Shown one piece after another: positions 24,438-32,220 of a stretch of DNA of 38,583 nt. The position numbers and the translations under genes were made by a program. Within the stretch, counting starts at the first letter, position 1. Each line of letters opens with the position of its first letter. Source of the DNA: a virus; the IMG/VR virus record IMGVR_UViG_3300044491_003889, positions 1 through 38,583 of that record; one strand, written 5' to 3'. The notes under the pieces were generated by a model. The model worked only from the letters and a program-made list of their open reading frames with translations. It searched no databases and was not told the DNA's origin.

Positions 24438-26660
24438 CTAAAATTTGAAGATTTTCCTGACCGCCCCGCCTATACTGCCTATCTTGTCCTTGAGATTGAT
24501 GCCCACGTTCTGTAAGAAGCTCTGTCCCAACCTCGAGGCGTCCCTGGCATTGAACAGTCCCGCCTTGCTGGCCAGACTCTTGACCTGATTCATGCCCACT
24601 ATCTTGCCTCCCACAACGCTGGAGTAGGTCTGCGTGATGCTGTTGAGATTGGCTATGGTGCTTTCTATGTTGCCCGCTGATAGATTCTTGGTCAGCCCTT
24701 GCACAGAGTTGAGTGCGTTGTTGGCCAGATCTATGTTGCCTGATACTCCTGAAACTGTGTTATTGCCCAGAGTGAAAAGTTGACCGGCCTGATTCACGAA
24801 CACGTTATCCTTGAACAGTTCCGTGCTCTTTCCTGTGAACTTCTCAACAACCTGTGACGATAAAGTGCTCACGAGATCTTTGGTGGGTGTGTTGAAGTCT
24901 ATGCCCTTGATCTTCTCCGATATGCTGTCCTTGATGTCGAATGGTAGATTGACTTTATCTGTGATACCGTAAATTTCATTGTACTTGGTGCCAAACTCGG
25001 TCAGTAGTTGTCTCGCCTTGACTGCTTCCGTGCTTGATCCCATCTTCTGCTTGACGTACTCCAATGCGTCCGCCTGGTACTGTGCGTCACGTATGGCACT
25101 GTTGGTGCTCACCCTATTCTGCATGTTGATGTACTCTGCCGTGCCTGGCGTGCTGGCCAGTCTGTACCACTGCTTCTTGTCGTCCGCATCAATGGGGATG
25201 ATGCCATCGTTGCCAATGACGCTGGCCCTGAACATGGGCTCGTGTGTGACAAACCTGTGCACCGTGGTCTTGGTCTTCCTGGTGAACTGTTCCAGTGGCT
25301 TGATGCCTTTCTGTGTCAGTTCCACATCTCCCTCTTCCCTGGGAGTTATTCCCGCGGCTTCCGTGGTCAGCCACTTTGGACCCCAAGTATTACTTGCACC
25401 CACTGAATTCAAGTGTACTTGTGCTCCTGCCAAGTCTATTCTTCCCCCGGCACCGTGTAATTGCGGACCATCAGTGAAGGATGTTATACCGTCTCTGGCG
25501 TAGTCTCTGATTGAACCTTTTTGTGAACTGTTGAAGATACCTTTTTCTCCCATATTCAATAGTAGGTCGGCAGAATGTATCATTTCCTTGGCCGAACTGA
25601 ATCTCACCTGTCCGTTGGCGTGCATGTTGATGTTGCTGTCTGAGTGCAGGTTGAAGTCTCCCTCTGTCCTCATGTTTATACCGCCTACCCCTGAGTATAG
25701 ATCTATCCTGCCGTTGCTCTGCATCTCTATCCATGCATTTCCTGAACCGTTGGCTATGTACACCACGCCCTCTGTGTCGTGCATCAACAACTGGTGCCCC
25801 GAAGCGGTCCTCAATCTTGTCAGTTGGTTCGTTCCATCAACAGCACCGTCATCCATCACGAACGTGTGTCCTGCCGTCCTGGTGACATAGTCGGTTGCTT
25901 CTGAATCCTTGGTCCCCACTTTCTGTCTTGTCGTGCCGATGTCCTTGCGTCCCGGGGTGCTGATTCCAAACACCTGGCTAGGGGTCTCCCGCCTGGCCGA
26001 GGATGATGTGTTACCCCTCACGTTATCGCTAACCAATCCTTGTTTGAGTAGTATGTCAGCGAACGGATGTATGGGTTTGTTAATACTGTTGTAGTTGGTG
26101 GCAGTCAATCCCGGGTTGGTCCTGTTGACCTCTCCCGCTGGCAACGAAGTCGACCCGTACTGGCTCTTCTTGTCCACGTCGGAACTGTGCTGTCCGGCGG
26201 CGCCGCCACTGCTCTTGTCCCAGGTCTTCTCGCTGGCCGCGATGCCCGGCACCATGTGGTTGGTCATAGGCTCCTGCACACAACCTATCCAGAACGCCTG
26301 GTCCATCTTGCCTTCCGCAAATATCACCAGCACCCTCGTGCCTATGTCGGGTGGAACCGCCCAGAAACCATAACTGTGCTGGCTGTGTTCGTACTTGGTG
26401 GATCCTGGGAGGTTGTACTTCACATCCTTGGCGCCATAGAAAGGTGACAGGTATTCACATGTGATCAGGTTGCCACTGACGGGGTCAGTGGTCTTGCTGA
26501 GTCCGGGTATGTTGACCTGCAGTCGGCCCATCCTCAATGGATCCGTGTTGTTCTTCACAACCCCTATGTATGGTCCGGCGTTCTCACCTGACCAGGCTGT
26601 GTCGTTGCCCGGTGCCTTTGATGTTGATGCGTGTCCTTTTAAATAATCCTTGCCTGCCAT
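24438..26660 (-). CDS. gp5: Baseplate central spike / hub protein gp5 (no lysozyme domain)
   Basis: Residues about 30-130 form the gp5/VgrG-type OB-fold: GPYIGVVKNNTDPLRMGRLQ, then GFWAVPPDIGTRVLVIFAEG, then AFWIGCV. Residues about 255-430 are spike-like beta repeats (RTASGHQLLMHDTEG, IEMQSNGRIDLYSGVGGINM, FNLHSDSNINMHANGQVRFS), as in the beta-helical needle of gp5 and VgrG. Unlike T4 gp5, no T4-type lysozyme insert with its Glu-Asp-Thr active site is visible, which is usual for marine relatives. The rest is helical and of unknown role. The gene overlaps the upstream 707-residue gene by one base (TAATG), with AGGAT at 26668-26672 as ribosome binding site, so the hub and spike are probably made in coupled fashion. 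Confidence 0.88.
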   Translation of the reverse strand: MAGKDYLKGHASTSKAPGNDTAWSGENAGPYIGVVKNNTDPLRMGRLQVNIPGLSKTTDPVSGNLITCEYLSPFYGAKDVKYNLPGSTKYEHSQHSYGFWAVPPDIGTRVLVIFAEGKMDQAFWIGCVQEPMTNHMVPGIAASEKTWDKSSGGAAGQHSSDVDKKSQYGSTSLPAGEVNRTNPGLTATNYNSINKPIHPFADILLKQGLVSDNVRGNTSSSARRETPSQVFGISTPGRKDIGTTRQKVGTKDSEATDYVTRTAGHTFVMDDGAVDGTNQLTRLRTASGHQLLMHDTEGVVYIANGSGNAWIEMQSNGRIDLYSGVGGINMRTEGDFNLHSDSNINMHANGQVRFSSAKEMIHSADLLLNMGEKGIFNSSQKGSIRDYARDGITSFTDGPQLHGAGGRIDLAGAQVHLNSVGASNTWGPKWLTTEAAGITPREEGDVELTQKGIKPLEQFTRKTKTTVHRFVTHEPMFRASVIGNDGIIPIDADDKKQWYRLASTPGTAEYINMQNRVSTNSAIRDAQYQADALEYVKQKMGSSTEAVKARQLLTEFGTKYNEIYGITDKVNLPFDIKDSISEKIKGIDFNTPTKDLVSTLSSQVVEKFTGKSTELFKDNVFVNQAGQLFTLGNNTVSGVSGNIDLANNALNSVQGLTKNLSAGNIESTIANLNSITQTYSSVVGGKIVGMNQVKSLASKAGLFNARDASRLGQSFLQNVGINLKDKIGSIGGAVRKIFKF

Positions 26661-28783
26661 TACGATGATCCTAATTCTCCACTCATTTCGTCTATACGAG
26701 CCAGTGCTATTGGGTTCGTCACGTTAGTTATTACACCGTTCTTCTTGGTGATTTTTTCATTGGTGGTCTTGGTGACCTTGCTGTCTTGGTTGTTGAAACG
26801 TACCATGGTCAGATTCTGTGTGAACTTGCCGTCCGCGAAACTGTGTTCGACCTGGGTGACCTTATACAGGCCCGAGAACACCGCCCGCTGTGCCGAGGAT
26901 ATCTCGTAGATGCCCGTCCTGTCGTTCAGGTCCTGTGGTGTCTTGAACGTGAGGTTTGTCACAGGTTCTGCCACGTCGTAGTTGAAACATTTAAGTTTGG
27001 GGTTCCAGATGTTGTCCTTCACTCCGCCCCTGAAGAAGTCTATGTTGTTGTCACTGCTCCTACCGTTGGAGTTCTGTGGGGTAGCGGGTATGAACTGGCT
27101 TTGTCCCAACCAAGCGGGATCGCCTAGTATCTCCATCCTGATCACCACCATGTCCGCCAGCGGGTTGGTTATGGCGTCGAAGAACTGGTCCACCCTGGCG
27201 TCGCCCTTGGCGGTCCTGTTGCTGTTGGAACTCTTGTACACAGATGGTTCACTCTTGAGGGGTAGATAATCAAATGGTCCCCATTTTTGCTTGTTGGTCG
27301 GGATGCCTGTGTCCTCGGTCTCCGCCTTGTTGCTGGAAGAGAAGGTCCTGTTTTCGCTGGCCTCCAGATCCTTGAGGCGTGACTGGTAGTAGGCCACCTT
27401 GTAGTTGATATCTAGGTTCAATATGTCCACGTTTTCGCCCGTGAATATGTAGTTGTAGGCCTTGGCCACGTATGTCTGGTAATTCTTGTCCTGGTGTATG
27501 CCGGCGGTGGCCAGGTTGTAGGCGCTGATGTAAAAGGGCTCGACCACAATGTGTATGATCTTGGCGTTGGTCTGGCGTATCTCGTCAAAGTTGGTGGTCG
27601 GTTCCACGCTGGTGCGTATCCTGAAATACTTGAAGTATGTGGACAGCCCACTGTTCGGTTCGAACACGCCCGGTCCTCTGTTCGCGACTGCCGTCTCCCA
27701 CTCTTCGAAGCTCTTGGCACCGTACTTGGGATGGGTCTTCATCAGGTTCTCTAGTAGCATCAGTAGGTTGACCGAGGGATCAAATTTTATGTATTCCATC
27801 GTGAACTCCTCACCGCCTGTGTCCACGAGATTCCTCTTTTGTGTCATCCCCACCTGCGACAGCAAGTCATACGAGAGTTGTTGCTCGGGATCCAGGTCCT
27901 CGCTGATCGAGATGTCGTACTGGTCGGGGAACTGGTTGTATCTCCTGTCCCGTTCATCCTTGTTCTGTTCATTGAGTATTTCCTGTAGGTTCAGTACCGC
28001 ATCCTTGAACGTTCGGTTGGTAGAAGACAAGGTACCGCTGGTCCTGGGATACATGAAGTTGTTGGTGAATCCGAACTCGTTGTAGGGTATGGCCTGTATG
28101 GTGTAGTATGACCCGGCCTGGTTCACGTCGATGTCCATGGTGATCAACTTGATGGGTATCACGCGCTTGATGAAATCGGTGTTCTCCTCGATGGGCTGGC
28201 CGTTCTCGTCATAGCCCTTGAACTCTATGGTCAGCATGTAGGGTGCGTCCAGGTGGTCCAGGAAGCCGTTGTTGGCCGCGGCCGCCTTGATTTTCTCCAG
28301 CAGGGTTATGCCGGCGGGTTCCACCAGTTCCATCTTGATGTTGGTCACGCTGGTGAGACGTCGCTTGTCGTTCAGTCCCGGTATGGAGGTCATCTCCACG
28401 TTCTTGAAGTAGAGATCGTTGTTTCTCATAAACTCTGTCGAGGCTCTTCCTAACGCATCTCGTAAAGCCGTGTTTTTTATGATAGTTTTCTTTGTCTCAT
28501 CTGTGAACTGGTTATCTTGCTCGAAGGCCGGCTTGTCGTTCCTGTTGGCGGCGGCCCCTATGCCACCACTCCGTGCTATGATGTCGTGTGGTGCGCCCTG
28601 GAAGAACTGCTTGGGATTGCGAATCTCCTGTTGGCTCAACGCCGACAGCGTGAACAGTGTGTTGTAGGACGCGAACTTGTGTAGAACATTCGGATCCGGT
28701 GAAAGTGGTAGTTCGTTTATGCTACGCTTCCTGTCGTAGGCCGCCTGGTTGTAGGTGTCCCAGTTCTGTGTATTTTGTGCCAT
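26660..28783 (-). CDS. Probable baseplate hub protein (gp27 position; 707 aa)
   Basis: This protein is typical of the large structural protein encoded next to gp5 in marine T4-likes. It starts MAQNTQNWDTYNQAAYDRKR and contains INELPLSPDPNVLHKFASYN, DIDVNQAGSYYTIQAIPYNE, NIKMELVEPAGITLLEKIKA and, near the end, VFSGLYKVTQVEHSFADGKF. The last segment resembles the hub-domain end of gp27-like and gpD-like proteins, where a KVxxVxHxF motif is common. Position directly before gp5, with a translationally coupled overlap, supports a hub role as the partner of the gp5 trimer, but it is far longer than T4 gp27 (391) and I cannot show homology. The start lies 3 bases after the gp53 stop, preceded by GGGGA. 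Confidence 0.65.
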   Translation of the reverse strand: MAQNTQNWDTYNQAAYDRKRSINELPLSPDPNVLHKFASYNTLFTLSALSQQEIRNPKQFFQGAPHDIIARSGGIGAAANRNDKPAFEQDNQFTDETKKTIIKNTALRDALGRASTEFMRNNDLYFKNVEMTSIPGLNDKRRLTSVTNIKMELVEPAGITLLEKIKAAAANNGFLDHLDAPYMLTIEFKGYDENGQPIEENTDFIKRVIPIKLITMDIDVNQAGSYYTIQAIPYNEFGFTNNFMYPRTSGTLSSTNRTFKDAVLNLQEILNEQNKDERDRRYNQFPDQYDISISEDLDPEQQLSYDLLSQVGMTQKRNLVDTGGEEFTMEYIKFDPSVNLLMLLENLMKTHPKYGAKSFEEWETAVANRGPGVFEPNSGLSTYFKYFRIRTSVEPTTNFDEIRQTNAKIIHIVVEPFYISAYNLATAGIHQDKNYQTYVAKAYNYIFTGENVDILNLDINYKVAYYQSRLKDLEASENRTFSSSNKAETEDTGIPTNKQKWGPFDYLPLKSEPSVYKSSNSNRTAKGDARVDQFFDAITNPLADMVVIRMEILGDPAWLGQSQFIPATPQNSNGRSSDNNIDFFRGGVKDNIWNPKLKCFNYDVAEPVTNLTFKTPQDLNDRTGIYEISSAQRAVFSGLYKVTQVEHSFADGKFTQNLTMVRFNNQDSKVTKTTNEKITKKNGVITNVTNPIALARIDEMSGELGSS

Positions 28784-28786
28784 GGA

Positions 28787-29086
28787 TTATATCCCCAGGT
28801 CTTTGAGAAGGTTCTCTTTCTTGGGCAGTTGCACCGTCACTCCTGGTCGGAAGTCGTAGATGGGATCCTCTATCTGGTCTGGATTGCGCTGAGCGAACAC
28901 CCACCACAGTCTAGGTGTTCCATAAAGGTCATATGCCAACAGGTCTGGCCTGTATGCGTAGGTCCTCTCTATGGTGTAACTCTGGTCATCGTCCTCCGCC
29001 GTCAGCGTCCTCGGATTCAGTATGTCTAGGTAGTCTGATGCCTCGTCTGTTTCGAAATACGGAGACGTGTTGGAATACTTGGCCAT
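28787..29086 (-). CDS. gp53: Baseplate wedge protein gp53
   Basis: The 99-residue protein has the gp53 signature: ERTYAYRPDLLAYDLYGTPR, then LWWVFAQRNPDQIEDPIYDF, then FRPGVTVQLPKK, which is also the LysM-like region of this family. T4 gp53 is 196 residues, so this is the short marine form. gp53 joins neighbouring wedges during baseplate assembly. Its ATG overlaps the upstream stop as TAATG with AGGAT at 29094-29098, which makes coupling to the gp48-like gene likely. Confidence 0.88.
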   Translation of the reverse strand: MAKYSNTSPYFETDEASDYLDILNPRTLTAEDDDQSYTIERTYAYRPDLLAYDLYGTPRLWWVFAQRNPDQIEDPIYDFRPGVTVQLPKKENLLKDLGI

Positions 29087-29904
29087 TAGATGAATCCTAC
29101 CTCGCTAGAACCTTTGCCGTTCAGCTCGCCATTGACGAATTTCTTCATTGAAAAGTTCTTGATGGACTCCCTGCTGTAGATCGGTGTGACGAGTACAGAT
29201 ATGTTTGAAAGTGTGGGTGCCCAAGTCTGCGATTCACCTGTCTGTACCAACTGTGTCACATTGCCAGGGGTTACCGAATTTATGTCATTTTGTTTAGTAG
29301 AGATATAATCTATGCCCGGTCTCAACTCAACGTTGAAAGTGTTAATCACCACCGGTACCTTATTAAACATGTGATCACCATAACCATACAAATGCATGAT
29401 GGGTGGTGGATTGCCTTTCAATCCATCAATGCCTCGTTCACTGCCAAAGAACATCTTGGTTGCCGTCCTCAGAAAGTTGACCGTGGCAACCCAGTGCTTG
29501 GCATCCTCGGAATTCTGTACAGGGAACTCTCCAATTATGTTCATAGAGTCTACTTGGGAGTTCTGATAGGCCTGGTGTGGATAATTGCTGTGCACCTGGT
29601 CCATGGCATTGTAGTTCGCCGAATGCTGAATAACAACCGCTGGAGTCAGTGGCCAGAATATTCCCTCTGCAGACGCAAGTGGTTGCATTATGGGATTGTT
29701 CTTGAAATCAAAAAATTGCGTCAAGGGGCCATCTGGAACTTTGAGCCTCACACGCCAGTCGGCCTTGTCATTCCGGCCGGACCATTTGGCACTGGCGTTT
29801 ACCAATCTCGAATCCGTGGCTATGCCGGACCCGGTTAGTCTGGCCAATGTGTTACTAACAAACCCTCCCGCTACATCCTTTATTATTCCGCCTAGTTTTG
29901 CCAT
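29086..29904 (-). CDS. gp48: Baseplate tail-tube cap protein (gp48/gp54-like)
   Basis: This is the first gene of the leftward baseplate operon. The 272-residue protein has an N-terminal hydrophobic, glycine-containing stretch (GGIIKDVAGGFVSNTLARLT). Conserved-looking segments follow: DWRVRLKVPDG, PLTPAVVIQHSANYNAMDQV, NIIGEFPVQNSEDAKHWVAT, HLYGYGDHMFNKVPVVINTF and VLVTPIYSRE, with SSEVGFI at the C-terminus. Marine T4-like proteins of this kind encoded beside gp53 are annotated as the gp48 baseplate tail-tube cap; gp54 is a related alternative. It would sit at the baseplate-tube junction and nucleate tube assembly. A perfect late promoter lies 46 bases upstream and AAGGGA precedes the start. 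Confidence 0.65.
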   Translation of the reverse strand: MAKLGGIIKDVAGGFVSNTLARLTGSGIATDSRLVNASAKWSGRNDKADWRVRLKVPDGPLTQFFDFKNNPIMQPLASAEGIFWPLTPAVVIQHSANYNAMDQVHSNYPHQAYQNSQVDSMNIIGEFPVQNSEDAKHWVATVNFLRTATKMFFGSERGIDGLKGNPPPIMHLYGYGDHMFNKVPVVINTFNVELRPGIDYISTKQNDINSVTPGNVTQLVQTGESQTWAPTLSNISVLVTPIYSRESIKNFSMKKFVNGELNGKGSSEVGFI

Positions 29905-29950
29905 ATATTATAGGTTGCTTTCCCTTGTAAAATTTCGTATACTTTAACTA

Positions 29951-29958
29951 TATTTATA
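29951..29958 (-). promoter_or_regulatory. T4-type late promoter TATAAATA of the baseplate operon
   Basis: The minus strand contains an exact TATAAATA 46 bases upstream of the gp48-like start, leaving room for a normal leader with an AAGGGA ribosome binding site. It is the recognition element of gp55-type sigma, and the gp55 gene itself starts about 100 bases away on the other strand. Confidence 0.78.
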
Positions 29959-30013
29959 GGCACAATTTTAGGCGCACTTAATTACTCTAGCGGCACGATT
30001 CTAACCGACCTGT

Positions 30014-30041
30014 TTGTGGTCATTCTACAGTACATTATAAT
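30014..30041 (+). promoter_or_regulatory. Sigma70-like promoter of the gp55-gp47-gp46 block
   Basis: TTGTGG (30014-30019) and a perfect TATAAT (30036-30041) are separated by 16 bases. The likely start of transcription is about 10 bases before the gp55 ATG, giving a very short leader. It faces away from the late promoter at 29951, so this 150-base gap is a divergent early/late control region. Confidence 0.6.
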
Positions 30042-30058
30042 ATAAAGCGAAAGAATTT

Positions 30059-31042
30059 ATGAAGAGAGTCAAGTACCTAAACAACCGAGATCTGCTGGCA
30101 CAGATACACGCCAGCAAGAACACCTACTGCTCGTACGTCACGCCGGAGGACGCGAACTACGACATCATTGTGCCCAACCTCAAGAAGATCAACACAAGGA
30201 GCATAGCGGAGGCCAAGAAGGCACGCGCCAAGCGGATGACACAGGAGGCCTGGGAGCAGGCCAAGGAGTCAGGCGAGAAGAAGATCAAACTGGTGGACTA
30301 CACCGTGTCTCCGAGGAAGATAGACAAGACAGATCTAGTATTCCGTGTGATGATGTTTGATCACGTGCCCATGGACGACGAGCGTAAACGCAATCCCAAG
30401 AGCACCGCGGATCATCACTCTAAAGTGAACTTCCCACCATTCCAACACTACAGGATCGACCGGAAGGGCAAACTGAAGTGCGTGGGCAAGAGCCATTGGA
30501 TCGGGGGCATGGACAACGGACACTTTTCAGCGGACCACGGCAAGATGACCAACCAACTGGCCATGATGTACATGAAACTGTGTGAGAGATATGGTACCAG
30601 GGCAAACTGGAGGGGTTACACCTACAACGACGAGATGCAGTCACAGGCATTGATGCAACTATCACAGATAGGACTACAGTTCGATGAATCAAAATCAGAC
30701 AACCCATTCGCGTACTACACCGCGGCCATAACAAACAGTTTCACAAGGATCCTGAACATCGAGAAGAAGAACCAGGCCATCAGGGATGACCTGTTGGAGT
30801 TCAACGGCATGATGCCCAGTTTCACAAGGCAGAACGAGAACGACACCAGCACAGTCAGTTACAAGAAGAAGATGAAGACCGTGCATGGCGACGTGCATGA
30901 GGTCAACAAGACCGGATTGGCCAAGCTCAACAAGGCATTGAAGAAGAAAGGCAAACTGGATTCCGAGGACTTCGAGGAGGTCAAGTTCAAGAACAAGATC
31001 GACATGACCAACCACAAACCCATAGTGAAGAAGAAATGGTAG
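30059..31042 (+). CDS. gp55: Late-transcription sigma factor gp55
   Basis: gp55 directs host RNA polymerase to TATAAATA late promoters. The family core is visible from about residue 165: MTNQLAMMYMKLCERYGTRA, then NWRGYTYNDEMQSQALMQ, then SDNPFAYYTAAITNSFTRIL and NIEKKNQAIRDD. This corresponds to the sigma region-2-like part that contacts the polymerase and reads the -10 element. Synteny with gp47 and gp46 agrees with other T4-likes. At 327 residues it is considerably longer than T4 gp55 (185): it has an added basic N-terminal part (residues 1-160) and a lysine-rich C-terminal extension ending PIVKKKW. The ATG is preceded by a weak AAAGAA. The gene leads a rightward cluster with gp47 only 4 bases downstream. 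Confidence 0.85.
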   Translation: MKRVKYLNNRDLLAQIHASKNTYCSYVTPEDANYDIIVPNLKKINTRSIAEAKKARAKRMTQEAWEQAKESGEKKIKLVDYTVSPRKIDKTDLVFRVMMFDHVPMDDERKRNPKSTADHHSKVNFPPFQHYRIDRKGKLKCVGKSHWIGGMDNGHFSADHGKMTNQLAMMYMKLCERYGTRANWRGYTYNDEMQSQALMQLSQIGLQFDESKSDNPFAYYTAAITNSFTRILNIEKKNQAIRDDLLEFNGMMPSFTRQNENDTSTVSYKKKMKTVHGDVHEVNKTGLAKLNKALKKKGKLDSEDFEEVKFKNKIDMTNHKPIVKKKW

Positions 31043-31046
31043 AAAT

Positions 31047-32069
31047 ATGTTTTTCAAGAAGGTAGCCTGTTTCACGGACATACACTTCGGACTCAAGGGC
31101 AATTCCAGGGTTCACAATGATGACTGTGAAGCATTCGTCATATGGTTCATAGAGCAGGCCCGGGCACACGGATGTGAGACATGCATATTCCTGGGAGACT
31201 GGCACCACCACAGATCGGCCACCAACGTAAGCACCATGAACTATACGGTATCCAACATGGAGAGATTGGGCCGGGCATTCGAGAAGGTGTACGTGATAAT
31301 GGGCAATCATGACCTGTACTACAGAGACAAGAGGGAGATTAACTCAATGGAGTACATCAGGAACATACCCAACATACACATAGTGAACGAGTGGTTGGTC
31401 ACAGAAGATGTCGCGATCATACCATGGGTGGTGGAAGACGAATGGAAAGTGATCGAGAAGATGACACAGAAATACGTGTTCGGACACTTCGAACTGCCAT
31501 ACTTCAAAATGAACGCCATGGTGGAGATGCCGGATACAGGCACCATACAGGTGGATCACTTCGCTGGTTGTGGCAAAGTGTTCTCTGGACATTTCCACAA
31601 GCGACAGCAGATGAAGAATGTGACATACATGGGCAACGCCTTCCCACACAACTACGCGGACGCCGGCGACGACGAACGTGGCATGATGGTGTTGGAATAT
31701 GGCGAGGAATCCAAGTTCATCAACTGGCCAGACATGCCCAGATACAGGACCATAAAGATAAGCGAACTGCTGGCAGATCCTGACCGACACTTGAAACCAA
31801 AAATGTACGTGAGGGTCACACTGGATATCAAGATAAGTTATGAGGAGGCCAACTTCATCAGGGAGACCTTTATAGACAAATACCAATTGAGGGAACTGCA
31901 ACTGATACCAGAACAGATTGACGCCGCACAGCAACCACAGGTGGAGATACAGAAGTTTGACAGTGTGGACCAGATCGTTATAAAGCAACTACAAGGGGTG
32001 GATTCGGAGGTGTATGACAAGAACATACTCACCGCGATCTACAATGATCTAGATGTCGAGAATCAGTAA
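31047..32069 (+). CDS. gp47: Recombination endonuclease subunit gp47 (Mre11/SbcD-like)
   Basis: This is a calcineurin-type metallophosphoesterase with every metal-binding motif present: Asp11-x-His13 (FTDIHFG), Gly50-Asp51-x-His53 (GDWH), Gly86-Asn-His-Asp89 (GNHD), His147 (FGHFE) and Gly-His182-x-His184 (GHFH). At 340 residues it is the size of T4 gp47 (339). It forms the nuclease half of the gp46-gp47 complex that resects DNA ends for recombination-dependent replication. It lies 4 bases after gp55 and overlaps a small ORF that bridges to gp46, so the three or four genes are almost certainly one transcript. Confidence 0.95.
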   Translation: MFFKKVACFTDIHFGLKGNSRVHNDDCEAFVIWFIEQARAHGCETCIFLGDWHHHRSATNVSTMNYTVSNMERLGRAFEKVYVIMGNHDLYYRDKREINSMEYIRNIPNIHIVNEWLVTEDVAIIPWVVEDEWKVIEKMTQKYVFGHFELPYFKMNAMVEMPDTGTIQVDHFAGCGKVFSGHFHKRQQMKNVTYMGNAFPHNYADAGDDERGMMVLEYGEESKFINWPDMPRYRTIKISELLADPDRHLKPKMYVRVTLDIKISYEEANFIRETFIDKYQLRELQLIPEQIDAAQQPQVEIQKFDSVDQIVIKQLQGVDSEVYDKNILTAIYNDLDVENQ

Positions 32070-32220
32070 GAGGAAATTGTTAAAGACACTGAAGGGCGAA
32101 TTTGAAGAACCAACGTGGAATAAAAAATCCTTGCTAGAACATCTAGCGAAACCCGTGACCCAAGAGGAATGGTTGAGAGGATACAAAGAATGGAAGAGGA
32201 AACAACTTGCTAACGATTAA
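32053..32220 (+). CDS. Small basic protein bridging gp47 and gp46 (55 aa)
   Basis: An ATG at 32053, inside the end of gp47, opens a 55-codon frame that runs past the gp46 start and ends with TAA at 32218-32220. The product begins MSRISKRKLLKTLKGEFEEP and ends WKRKQLAND. It is strongly basic with several tryptophans (TWNKK, EEWLRGYKEWKRK). It fills the 137-base gap between gp47 and gp46 exactly, overlapping gp47 by 17 and gp46 by 14 bases, as expected of a genuine coupled gene. I do not recognise the family. Confidence 0.6.
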   Translation: MSRISKRKLLKTLKGEFEEPTWNKKSLLEHLAKPVTQEEWLRGYKEWKRKQLAND

